Below, piece after piece: positions 26,635 through 34,761 of a stretch of DNA of 64,000 bases. The translations under genes were made by a program, and so were the position numbers. The notes below the pieces were generated by a model that had not been told where the DNA came from, ran no database searches, and saw only the letters and a list, made by a program, of their open reading frames with translations. Within the stretch, counting starts at the first letter, position 1. The number at the start of each line of letters is the position of its first letter. The stretch comes from Erythrobacteraceae bacterium Alg239-R51 (GTDB taxonomy: Bacteria > Pseudomonadota > Alphaproteobacteria > Sphingomonadales > Sphingomonadaceae): NCBI GenBank assembly GCA_947331495.1, contig CAMZOI010000002.1, positions 248,001-312,000 of the forward strand. Direction: 5' to 3'.

Positions 26635-27981
26635 TTACCCCTTAGCTGAAGATGCCTCTAACAGCTGGGAATCAGGAATTTTCTCTGCCAACCAGCGATC
26701 CATGACCACGCATGCAGTAAGATCGCCCGTTACGTTCACGGTCGTGCGGCACATGTCGAGAATCCGGTCGACCCCCAGGATCACAGCAACGCCTTCGGCC
26801 GGAATGCCGATGGACTGGAGAATTGTCGCCAGCACGACGATGCCCACGCCCGGCGTACTCGGACTACCAATGGAAGCGCCGACAACGGTCACGATCAGGA
26901 CCGCGAGTGCCGCGGGAGCAAGCGCTATCCCGAACATCTGGGCAACGAACAGCGCGGCCACCACCTGATACAGGGCGGTCCCGTCCATGTTCACGGTCGC
27001 GCCCAGCGGTATGATGAAACGCGCCACCGGCGGCGAGACAGCAAGCCGATCCTCGGCGATGCGCAGCGATAGTGGCATGGTGGCGGCAGAGCTTGACGTG
27101 GAGAAGGCCAACAATTGCGCATCGACGACATCCTTGGCGAACCGTATAGGGTGGCGCCGCGCAACGAAGGCTACGATCGCGAGGTAGAAAGATAGCAGGA
27201 GCAGGAGGCCGGCCAGGACAGTGCCGATATAGGCCGACACGCCGTAGAGCGCGCTCACTCCCGCCTGCATGACGAAATCGGCAATCAGCCCGAACACCGC
27301 TATCGGAGCAAGTAGCATCGCCCAGCCGACGATCTTCATCGCCAACTCCTGGATGAGCTGGACGATTTGGAGCAGCGGACCCATCCTCTGGCTGCCCAGC
27401 GCAGCCAGGGCAACGCCGGCAATGATCGCTGCTATCACGATCTGCAACATGTTCTGGGAAAGCTGCGCCTCGGAAAGGTTCGCGGGCACTAGATCGGCAA
27501 GCCGCTCGGCCATTCCGACTTCCGCGCCGGTATCCGCAGTATCGATCTCGAGTTCGATGGAGTCCATCGAAAGACTGGCAGCATCCACCAGCGTGCCCGG
27601 TTCGATCAGGTAAGCCAGTACGGCACCGATGATGACGGCTACTGTGGTGGTAAACACGAAATAGGGCACTATGCGGCTTGCAGCCCGACGCAGGAAATCA
27701 GGATCCTCCGCCGACGTGAGCCCCAGCACGATAGAAGTCGTGATAAGCGGTATCACGACCATCTGGATGAGGTTTAGAAAAAGTCCTCCGGGCAGCTTCA
27801 GCCAGCCGCTCAGTTCCTCGGAGGTCTCCTGTCCCAGCGCCAGCGGGCTCCCGACAGCAGGAGACAGCAACAGCGCCACGATAATACCCAGCGCCATGGC
27901 GGCGAGGATCTGTACCCACAACTGAGCGCGGATGAGGATCCGGATGTCCCGGATCCGCAGGTGATGACGAAACGCCATCAT
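26635..27981 (-). CDS. dicarboxylate/amino acid:cation symporter (DAACS family)
   Basis: A 448-residue secondary transporter of the glutamate / C4-dicarboxylate symporter family. It has about eight membrane helices plus the two re-entrant hairpins. The serine-rich first hairpin is FSTSSSAATMPLSLR, the NMDGT motif is GATVNMDGTALYQVV, and the second hairpin is ASIGSPSTPGVGIVVLATI. An unusually acidic insert near residues 145-165 (SMDSIELEIDTADTGAEVG) lies in an extracytoplasmic loop. Substrate could be glutamate, aspartate, succinate or fumarate. It is convergent with ackA and ends 27 bp after the L,D-transpeptidase gene stop on the same strand, so the two might be co-transcribed. Confidence 0.92.
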   Translation of the reverse strand: MMAFRHHLRIRDIRILIRAQLWVQILAAMALGIIVALLLSPAVGSPLALGQETSEELSGWLKLPGGLFLNLIQMVVIPLITTSIVLGLTSAEDPDFLRRAASRIVPYFVFTTTVAVIIGAVLAYLIEPGTLVDAASLSMDSIELEIDTADTGAEVGMAERLADLVPANLSEAQLSQNMLQIVIAAIIAGVALAALGSQRMGPLLQIVQLIQELAMKIVGWAMLLAPIAVFGLIADFVMQAGVSALYGVSAYIGTVLAGLLLLLSFYLAIVAFVARRHPIRFAKDVVDAQLLAFSTSSSAATMPLSLRIAEDRLAVSPPVARFIIPLGATVNMDGTALYQVVAALFVAQMFGIALAPAALAVLIVTVVGASIGSPSTPGVGIVVLATILQSIGIPAEGVAVILGVDRILDMCRTTVNVTGDLTACVVMDRWLAEKIPDSQLLEASSAKG

Positions 27982-28008
27982 GGGTTGAACACTCGCGAAA
28001 CCGTCATC

Positions 28009-29034
28009 CTACGGTCGCGATTCATCTTCGTTTTGCGTTCCCATTATCTGGAAGTCGCTATGGGTGTCGGGCAAGAGCCCTTCCTTGGTAATGACGGCCA
28101 CCGTGCCCGGGCTGAGCACCTCGACCAATCGTTCCCTGAACGCATCAGCAATTACCAGTTGGGCGCGCTCGTCGACAGTGACCGGAGCGGCGTCGGGGCT
28201 TTCTTCGGACAGGGGGACGCGCACCCACTCAAAGCGATCCTCGGCAGCGTTCATCGTCTCCAGCGAATATACTTCGGTGCCGGCTACTTCTCGTCGGAGA
28301 ATAGCAGGGGCGGAGCCTATCTCGATGCCATTTCTAAGCACCCGGATTTCACGATCCGCTTCGCTCACGATGATCGAGACCGGCCCTGCGGGTGAAAGCT
28401 CGGGATGCCAGGCAAGTTCATAATGATCGAACGCAAGACGACCGTCGTCCCCCTCCAGAAATTGGGGGGCAGGTGCGATCCTCGGAACGCTGGACGCGTC
28501 GGTCACGATGACCGTTATGCCGAGGCTTGTGGTTTCGAATAGCAATCTGGCAAATTCATCGGGCAATCTGATGCATCCGTGCGATGCCGGACCATCGCGC
28601 ACCGCGCCTGCGTGAATGGCGATACCGGTCCAGGTTAGCCGCTGCATGTAGGGCATGGGCGCATCGTCATAAATGTTCGAATAGTGCTCTTCGCGTTTCT
28701 GAAGCACAGTGAACACGCCGGTCGGTGTCTGATGATCTGCGGTGCCCGTCGAAACCGTCGACACGGCGATCGGTACACCGTTGCGATAAACGAACATGCG
28801 CTGCGCAGGGAGGCTGACCACCACCAGAAGCGGTCCCGTGGGAGCGACAGCGTCGGCCCACCAGTAGTCGCCAGGCTCAAGGCCGGAAACCCGCTCGTCG
28901 AAAGAAGGTCTCTCCGGTTCGCTCTGCGCCGAGAGCGCCGCGGGCTGGATAAGGCCGAGTGCGAGGACGACTGCCAATAATCGATCTATTGAAAGACCGT
29001 TTCGAATGCGTATTGCCTTGAATGTGACAGTCAT
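28009..29034 (-). CDS. L,D-transpeptidase, YkuD family
   Basis: A 341-residue exported enzyme that forms 3-3 peptide cross-links or attaches lipoproteins to peptidoglycan. The start MTVTFKAIRIRNG gives a basic N-terminus, a hydrophobic helix (LLAVVLALGLIQPAA) and a likely cleavage at ALSAQ. The YkuD domain (about 60-190) opens with LLVVVSLPAQRMFVYRNG and carries the catalytic pair in AIHAGAVRDG and ASHGCIRLP (His and Cys). A C-terminal half of about 150 residues, with a second LVV-like strand set (VSIIVSEADREIRVLRNG), resembles a degenerate repeat of the N-terminal strands without the catalytic motif. An FNR-type box lies 67 bp upstream. Confidence 0.88.
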   Translation of the reverse strand: MTVTFKAIRIRNGLSIDRLLAVVLALGLIQPAALSAQSEPERPSFDERVSGLEPGDYWWADAVAPTGPLLVVVSLPAQRMFVYRNGVPIAVSTVSTGTADHQTPTGVFTVLQKREEHYSNIYDDAPMPYMQRLTWTGIAIHAGAVRDGPASHGCIRLPDEFARLLFETTSLGITVIVTDASSVPRIAPAPQFLEGDDGRLAFDHYELAWHPELSPAGPVSIIVSEADREIRVLRNGIEIGSAPAILRREVAGTEVYSLETMNAAEDRFEWVRVPLSEESPDAAPVTVDERAQLVIADAFRERLVEVLSPGTVAVITKEGLLPDTHSDFQIMGTQNEDESRP

Positions 29035-29100
29035 TGTGAACTCGCGGCCTCGCTCAACTTCGCAGGAAGTTCGACCTGTCACGATTTCGCCTCGTTGTGT

Positions 29101-29114
29101 TTGACATTGATCAA
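29101..29114. promoter_or_regulatory. FNR-type box upstream of the L,D-transpeptidase gene
   Basis: TTGACATTGATCAA fits TTGAY-N4-ATCAA. It lies 67 bp before the ATG at 29034, nearly the same spacing as the adhP box, which supports a common activation geometry. Confidence 0.65.
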
Positions 29115-29357
29115 TTCGATAGGCGGTCAAAAGCAGACCGGGCGAAAATCTATTGTCGAGCAAGCTACCCCCAAATGCGATTCAAGAACGTTGTGGTGCA
29201 CTTAGCTCTTATAAGAGCAACCGCGCGTTGCGTAGGATGCAACCGTCTAAATCTTAACAGATGAGCCGCTCTTTTTAACCTTCGTCGGCTACGAAGCGTC
29301 AACGCATTCGAGCGTAAAAACGTTATGCTCAGGGCAACCGACCAACGAAGATAGCTA

Positions 29358-29396
29358 GGCAGCGAGCGCTGCCGGATCGCCCCTCGACGATCCGGC
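29358..29396. terminator. two adjacent perfect hairpins after the gene at 29409
   Basis: GGCAGC-GAGC-GCTGCC (29358-29373) is followed at once by GCCGGATCG-N8-CGATCCGGC (29371-29396); the two stems share three bases and would be alternatives. They lie just past the stop of the minus-strand gene at 29409-29930. There is no T-tract, so an intrinsic terminator is not proven; a protein site or mRNA-end structure is equally possible. Confidence 0.4.
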
Positions 29397-29408
29397 GCAC
29401 AATGAAGT

Positions 29409-29930
29409 CTAGGCCGCCTGGGCGAGATAAGGCAGGTCGAAGATGTCGCCCCTCTCCCATTGATCCGCTTGGATCGAGATCAGTCGCTGATAAGCTCGGA
29501 CCATGGCGCCATCCGCACGAACGACGCTCGATGCTGGCGCTTCGGTGCTGCGGTGAAGGTCGAGCGCATCGTCGAACCTGTAGGCACCCAGCTCAAAGCT
29601 GTCCGGAACGAGAATCGCGCGGTCGCCTTCGCTGGCGAGGCAGAGCATGCAGTTTTCGACATAATGCGTTCCGCCGTCTACCTGAGCGACCAGGCCGATC
29701 TGCGGAACATGGGGGCTCTCTGCAGGCTGATGTACCCAGATGAGCGGGCGACCAGTTGCCTGGACCCGGTCGGAGAACTGCATCAGGCCGAAGGCGTGGG
29801 GAGCCGACCCGCCTAGCATGATGTCCACCTTGTCCCGGAATTCGGCGAAGCGCCCGGGCTGGCCACCCACCAAGTGGACAAAGGCGGCGAGGTAGTTGGC
29901 GATGCGCTTCTGTTGTTCAATCTCAGTCAT
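29409..29930 (-). CDS. hypothetical protein, 173 residues
   Basis: A soluble protein of mixed composition with no signal peptide, no membrane segment and no motif I recognise. The N-terminal half is helical (EQQKRIANYLAAFVHLVGG); the middle has strand-like stretches (GRPLIWVHQPAESPHVPQIG, HYVENCMLCLASEGDRAILV). GGAG stands eight bases before the ATG, supporting real translation. Coding character is good over the full length. It sits alone between the oxygen-response block and the catabolic block, with a 260-bp upstream region and hairpins at its end. No function is proposed. Confidence 0.65.
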   Translation of the reverse strand: MTEIEQQKRIANYLAAFVHLVGGQPGRFAEFRDKVDIMLGGSAPHAFGLMQFSDRVQATGRPLIWVHQPAESPHVPQIGLVAQVDGGTHYVENCMLCLASEGDRAILVPDSFELGAYRFDDALDLHRSTEAPASSVVRADGAMVRAYQRLISIQADQWERGDIFDLPYLAQAA

Positions 29931-30190
29931 CTCAAGTCTCCATGGGACGCGGGGATCGCGTGCCCTTTTCCGCTCTCTTCCAGAGAGCCACCTCCTTTCG
30001 TTCTGAGAGAGTCTACCAAGAGGGCGCGTCTGCTTCGCGCCCGAAATTAATACCTCAAAAAGCGGACCGTCGGCTTTTCCGGCGGATCGACCTCAGTTAT
30101 GACGCATTGGGGTGGGAAGCAGAGGGACCGGTTTCTAATTTGCCTATTCAGGCCTTCATTTTACAGCCCATCGCCGAGATGGGGCCCGTC

Positions 30191-32647
30191 TCAGCTCTCA
30201 TTATCCAGCGCATAGGCAATCACATAACCACCTTTGCCATCGCGTATGTTTTGTGAATCCAAATACTCATTCGTCGCCGGATCGCGCGGGTAACGCCAAG
30301 AGGGGTTGGGCACTGTGACGATGAGTATTTGGCGACCCGATTCTTCGGAGATGTAGGACATCGGCGTCGCCTGCCCATTGCCCGGAAGTTCGGCTTTCCA
30401 TTTCTCCTCGCCGGTGCGGACATCATAGGCACGCACCTTTGAATCCATCGTCGAGCTGATAAAGGTCAGCCCGCCGCGCGTTGTCAGCGTGCCCGCGCGT
30501 ACCGCCGTGCCGACATCAATCGGCAGCCCAGAGCGCAGATTGAACGGGCCGGCATCGCTCATGTCGCCAACGGGACGACTCCACAACAGCTCTTTGGTGT
30601 TGAGGTCGATTACGGCAATCCGCGACCATGGCGGCTCAAAGCATGGGATGGCCGTGCCGAGACGTGACATGAAAGGCATGGGAATGCCGAAATACTTTAC
30701 CCGCATTTGATCGTATGGATTATCCGGATCGGGATCGGGCAATCTGGCAAGTGGTGCATTCTCATCCAACCGCACCGCCGGATGATCCTCGCCCAGAATC
30801 GCCGCCGCGCGGGGCCCTGCCTCCTGCACCTGTTCGGGCGTCACCAGCAGCAACCGGTGCGCGAGCAGCATCGGCGCGGCGACCAGCAGGCCGTTGTCTG
30901 CATCGACAGAGACGCTGCCCCAGTTGAACCCGCCAAAATTACCGGGCGCGATGAGAGTCCCGCCGCGTGTCGGGGGAGTGTACATCCCATCATAGCGCAT
31001 CATGCGATATTCGATGCGGCACACCATCTGGTCAATTGGCGTCAGGCCCCACATGTCCTTTTCATAACGATAGGGATGAAAATCGGGCAGCACCGAGGAT
31101 GGCTGGGTATCCGACAGATACTCGCCCAGTTCAGGGTCCTGCGGCGCGGGTCGGTCCTCGGCCCGATAGACCGGAGTGCCATCGCGCCGATCGAGCAGAA
31201 ATATCTCGCCCATCTTGGTCGGCACCGCGACCGACGGCACGCTTTCGCCATCGCGCTCCACATCCACCAGCACGGGTTGGGCGGGAACGTCATAATCCCA
31301 GATATCGTGCTTCACTGTTTGATAGGTCCAACGTTCCTCGCCGGTTGTCGCATCAATCGCGACGATGGCCGAGGAATACCGATCATCAAAATCGCGCCTT
31401 TCGCCGCCAAAATAGTCGGGATTGGCGTTCCCTGTCGGGGCAAAGACAAGATCGAGCGCGGGATCATAGCTCATGATCGACCAGACATTGGGCGTGCCTG
31501 CAGTATAGGTCTTGCCCTCGGCGGGGAGCCCGCGATTGCCCGGATTGCCAAGATCCCATGCCCATTTGAGATCACCTGTGATGGCATCGAACGCGCGAAC
31601 CACCCCCGATGGCAGGCCGAGCTTCTGCGAATCGTTCACCAATCCGCCAACCACCAGGTTATCGCCCGCCACGGTGGGCGGCGAAGTGTGATAATAATCG
31701 CCGCGCTTATGCTCGCCCATGCCCTCGCGCAGATCGACAACGCCCGCTTCGCCAAAGTCGTTGCAGCGTTCGCCGGTTTCGGCATCGACCGCGATCAGGC
31801 TGGCATCTATCGTGGCAGTGATAACCCGCTTGCGGCACTGGCCCGCATAATCCTCCCCCGCCTCGTGATAGGCTACGCCGCGGCAAGTGATGGCATATTG
31901 GTGATCGGCCGGCGGGGTCAGCTGCGGATCATGACGCCACAGCTCGACGCCCGTTTCGCCATCCACCGCCATCATCACATTGCCAGCGGCGCACATGTAA
32001 AGCGTGCCATCGATAGCAAGGGGGGTGGCCTTAAAATCTTCCTCGACGCCTGTGCGATAACGCCAGATTTCCTTGAGCCCAGATACGGTTTCGGTATTGA
32101 TCTGGTCGATGGCTGCAAAGCGTGTGCCGCCCGGCGTGTTGCCATAATGCCGCCAATCAGAGGCCAGCCCGTCCGCTGCCTCACGCACACTGCCAGTGCT
32201 GTTCTGAATATATCCCGGAATGCTCGCGATTATCAGGACTGCGATGCCGGCCAGCGTGGGCACGGCGATAAACCACCGTTTGATCGCCGGTGCCTCCGTG
32301 TCGTCATCGGCGCGCTTTGATCGCAGTGATTGCCTGTACCAGGGCGTAAGGAAATAGAGCCCGACCACCAGCCACGCAGCGAAACGCGGCAGCAGGGCAA
32401 ACAGATCGAGACCTGCCTCGTAGATCGACCAGACAAGCGTGATCGCGAGAATCGCGCCATAGATCACGACAGCGTCAGGCCGCCGCCGGATGAATTGCAC
32501 CGCCACCGCCAATGTCGCGATACCCGCCAGCACGTAATATGGACTGCCTCCCAGATAGACCAGAAAACCGCCCGGAACCGTCAACAAAAGGCCGATGAGA
32601 ATGAGCAGTATTGCAAAGGCCCAGTGGGTGATGGCTCTCAGTTCCAT
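30191..32647 (-). CDS. membrane-bound PQQ-dependent dehydrogenase, glucose/quinate/shikimate family
   Basis: An 818-residue quinoprotein. Five hydrophobic helices in the first 150 residues anchor it in the inner membrane and should hold the ubiquinone site. The remainder is an eight-bladed PQQ propeller facing the periplasm, opening with SDWRHYGNTPGGTRFAAIDQ. Conserved active-site segments include DRYSSAIVAIDATTGEERW and HDIWDYDVPAQPVLVD, the latter holding the catalytic Asp region, and GTLIAPGNFGGFNWGSVSVD. It oxidises sugars, cyclic alcohols or similar substrates and passes electrons to ubiquinone. No PQQ synthesis genes are in the window. It is last in a three-gene minus-strand run with the SDR and VOC genes. 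Confidence 0.92.
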   Translation of the reverse strand: MELRAITHWAFAILLILIGLLLTVPGGFLVYLGGSPYYVLAGIATLAVAVQFIRRRPDAVVIYGAILAITLVWSIYEAGLDLFALLPRFAAWLVVGLYFLTPWYRQSLRSKRADDDTEAPAIKRWFIAVPTLAGIAVLIIASIPGYIQNSTGSVREAADGLASDWRHYGNTPGGTRFAAIDQINTETVSGLKEIWRYRTGVEEDFKATPLAIDGTLYMCAAGNVMMAVDGETGVELWRHDPQLTPPADHQYAITCRGVAYHEAGEDYAGQCRKRVITATIDASLIAVDAETGERCNDFGEAGVVDLREGMGEHKRGDYYHTSPPTVAGDNLVVGGLVNDSQKLGLPSGVVRAFDAITGDLKWAWDLGNPGNRGLPAEGKTYTAGTPNVWSIMSYDPALDLVFAPTGNANPDYFGGERRDFDDRYSSAIVAIDATTGEERWTYQTVKHDIWDYDVPAQPVLVDVERDGESVPSVAVPTKMGEIFLLDRRDGTPVYRAEDRPAPQDPELGEYLSDTQPSSVLPDFHPYRYEKDMWGLTPIDQMVCRIEYRMMRYDGMYTPPTRGGTLIAPGNFGGFNWGSVSVDADNGLLVAAPMLLAHRLLLVTPEQVQEAGPRAAAILGEDHPAVRLDENAPLARLPDPDPDNPYDQMRVKYFGIPMPFMSRLGTAIPCFEPPWSRIAVIDLNTKELLWSRPVGDMSDAGPFNLRSGLPIDVGTAVRAGTLTTRGGLTFISSTMDSKVRAYDVRTGEEKWKAELPGNGQATPMSYISEESGRQILIVTVPNPSWRYPRDPATNEYLDSQNIRDGKGGYVIAYALDNES

Positions 32648-32701
32648 GCTTTCTCCAAATAGACCCTGCGCACCTGATCGGTATTGCCGCGTTTGGCTGT
32701 C

Positions 32702-33460
32702 TTACATTGGGTGGATAGTGTGCCCACCATCCAGGATCATGCAGCGACCTGTCATGAAATCGCTGTGATCAGACGCGAGGAAGACCGCCGGCCCCTCCAT
32801 GTCTTCCAGCTTCCCTATCCGGCCAATCGCCGAGCGACGACGCGCAGCTTCCTGAAATGCTTCGCTGGTGTTCAGCGACATTTCCGTCTCGATGAAACCG
32901 GGCAGAATTGCATTCACGCGGATACCCCCCTGTCCAAGCTCCAGCGCCAGCGCCTGAACTAAACCAATCACCGCTGCCTTTGTAGTCGAATACGCAGCCG
33001 CGCCACCGGTACCCACGAGAGCGGCAACCGATGACGTGACGATCAACCGTCCGCCCTCGCCTCGGGCGAGCAAATGCTCGGTCACCGGCTTCCAGGTTTG
33101 CACGACGCTCATCAAGTTGAGATCAATCGCGGCAAGCCAATCTTCGCGGCTGGTCATATGCGACATTCCGCGAAAGCCGCCGCCGCCTGCATTGGCAAAG
33201 CAGCTATCGACCTTTTCGAACCGCTCGATAGTACCCGCAAAAGCTTCGGCAATCTGCTCTTCGTCCGTAACGTCGCAGGCGAAGGCTTCGACATCACCGC
33301 CGATGCCACGCAGTTCTTCGATGGCGGCAGAATTCTTATCCAGATTGCGGCCCCATATGGCAACTTTCGCTCCACATTTTATCAGACCGCGCGCATAGGC
33401 GAGACCCAGTCCCCCGTTGCCGCCGGTAACGATTGCGACTTTGCCTGTCAGATCGAACAT
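32702..33460 (-). CDS. short-chain dehydrogenase/reductase (SDR)
   Basis: A 252-residue classical SDR. The cofactor motif is TGGNGGLGLAYARGLI near residue 12. NAG is present in CFANAGGGGFRG, catalytic Ser in LIVTSSVAALVG, and YxxxK in AAYSTTKAAVIG. PGFIETEMSL follows, and the C-terminus has the usual DGGHTIHPM end. Arg/Asn residues after the glycine motif (WGRNLDKN) lean toward NADP, but this is only suggestive. It starts 14 bp after the VOC gene stop and ends 54 bp before the PQQ dehydrogenase gene, so the three are probably one transcript. The substrate is presumably an alcohol or ketone intermediate of the same pathway. Confidence 0.9.
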   Translation of the reverse strand: MFDLTGKVAIVTGGNGGLGLAYARGLIKCGAKVAIWGRNLDKNSAAIEELRGIGGDVEAFACDVTDEEQIAEAFAGTIERFEKVDSCFANAGGGGFRGMSHMTSREDWLAAIDLNLMSVVQTWKPVTEHLLARGEGGRLIVTSSVAALVGTGGAAAYSTTKAAVIGLVQALALELGQGGIRVNAILPGFIETEMSLNTSEAFQEAARRRSAIGRIGKLEDMEGPAVFLASDHSDFMTGRCMILDGGHTIHPM

Positions 33461-33474
33461 CTAAACTCCTGAAA

Positions 33475-34602
33475 TTATCTGGCGCCGTTATCGGCGAAAT
33501 TCTTGGCTGAAAATGGTGAGGTGCCTGCGACCTTGTGCAGGACCAGCAAATTGCCGTCCGGGTCGCGGCCGAAGATTGCCTGGCCTCCAGCAAAGCTCTC
33601 TGGCCCTGCGACCAATTCGCCGCCTGCGTCGACAAATCGCTTGCGCGCTCCGTCTAGGTCGGAGACGTCGAGTACGATCATGTTATAACCGGGCGCATCG
33701 ATCGGGCGAGGCTCGACCGGACGCTCTGGCAGATGGCTGTGATACTGGAAAATTTCGAGTTCGATATTGCGGATTTGGAACCACGCCATTTCAAGCTCGC
33801 TGTCCTTCAGCCCGGAAACCTGATCGATCGTCTCGCCAGAAACTGGAGACAGCCATCCGGTGTGGCGTGGCTCCTGTCCACCCAGAAACGCTGAGTAGAA
33901 TTCGATCATCGCGTCGATGTCGGGCGTCGCCAGCGAAACGTGGCGCATGCGGAATTTGTTCGTCGGCGGCTGAGGCAGATCGAGTGCGGCGACATCAACC
34001 TCTTCAATTTCGGTGATGATGCCATGCGGATCGGCGAGATAGCCGTAATAGACGGGGTTCTTCGGGTTGAGGTGTACCAGATCGGGCGCACCAATTGTGT
34101 TCGCGCCCGCTCGAACCATCTTGGCATAAGCGTCGGTCTCTTGAGCAACTTGGAAGCAGACATGTGCAATACCTGGACCGTTGACCGGAACGGCCGAGGT
34201 TTGCGTGCCGGCCTCTGAACGGTTAGCCGATGTCATCAGCCATAACTGCGCATTGCTGCTGCGGATGAGCCTGGAGCTTGGTCGGGCGTCGTCCTCGACT
34301 TCGTCCGTCGCGCCATCTTCTTCAGACACGCCGCTGGCACCGAAAGCTACGAACAGACCGGACGGATCAAGCGAAGGTGCATCAACCTCTTCTGTCGCGA
34401 CCGAGCTCGCATAATACGCCGCTGCCGCATCGACATCGTCGACATGAATGCCGACAAAATTCACACCCAAGATGATCGCATCGGGCTCAACTTCGCGCGG
34501 CGTCGCACTCTTGATGATGGTGTACCCCAGCCAGGCGGCAGCAAGCGCGATTGTCAGGACAAGCCCGACCAACGTCACGATTATCTTGCGCTTTTTAGTC
34601 AT
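33475..34602 (-). CDS. membrane-anchored protein with two VOC (glyoxalase-like) domains
   Basis: A 375-residue protein. An N-terminal helix (KIIVTLVGLVLTIALAAAWL) anchors or exports it. Two vicinal-oxygen-chelate modules follow, about 48-205 (VNFVGIHVDDVDAAAAYYAS, then GPGIAHVCFQVAQETDAYAK) and about 218-360 (FRMRHVSLATPDIDAMIEFY, then YNMIVLDVSDLDGARKRFVD). Candidate metal ligands are His and Glu in the strand pairs (HVDD, HVCF, ITEIEEVD, RHVSL), which fit dioxygenase, isomerase or lyase members. Periplasmic location is unusual for VOC enzymes. It is the first gene of the minus-strand operon and diverges from the TonB receptor gene. Confidence 0.82.
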   Translation of the reverse strand: MTKKRKIIVTLVGLVLTIALAAAWLGYTIIKSATPREVEPDAIILGVNFVGIHVDDVDAAAAYYASSVATEEVDAPSLDPSGLFVAFGASGVSEEDGATDEVEDDARPSSRLIRSSNAQLWLMTSANRSEAGTQTSAVPVNGPGIAHVCFQVAQETDAYAKMVRAGANTIGAPDLVHLNPKNPVYYGYLADPHGIITEIEEVDVAALDLPQPPTNKFRMRHVSLATPDIDAMIEFYSAFLGGQEPRHTGWLSPVSGETIDQVSGLKDSELEMAWFQIRNIELEIFQYHSHLPERPVEPRPIDAPGYNMIVLDVSDLDGARKRFVDAGGELVAGPESFAGGQAIFGRDPDGNLLVLHKVAGTSPFSAKNFADNGAR

Positions 34603-34657
34603 ATCTATCCTCGTTAGCCGGTTTGGCCATTGGCCCAGCCATGATCTTAGGTGACAC

Positions 34658-34680
34658 TAGTTGGACTGAAAGTCAAATTA
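34658..34680. promoter_or_regulatory. 23-bp imperfect palindrome between divergent promoters
   Basis: TAGTTGGACT-GAA-AGTCAAATTA has 10-base arms that match as a palindrome at eight positions. It lies in the 160-bp region between the VOC operon (minus) and the TonB receptor (plus). A TetR-type regulator encoded at the far end of the same cluster is the natural candidate to bind it. Confidence 0.5.
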
Positions 34681-34761
34681 AAGGCTTGGATATTGCGTGA
34701 AGTTAGCTTATCGCCTTATACAGGAGGACGCAAAGTCCATTTAATTAGGGAGAGAGGGAAA

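Noticed and set aside
30707-32320. A 537-residue plus-strand open frame opposite the PQQ dehydrogenase gene
   Set aside because: Antisense shadow; the minus strand encodes a full quinoprotein.
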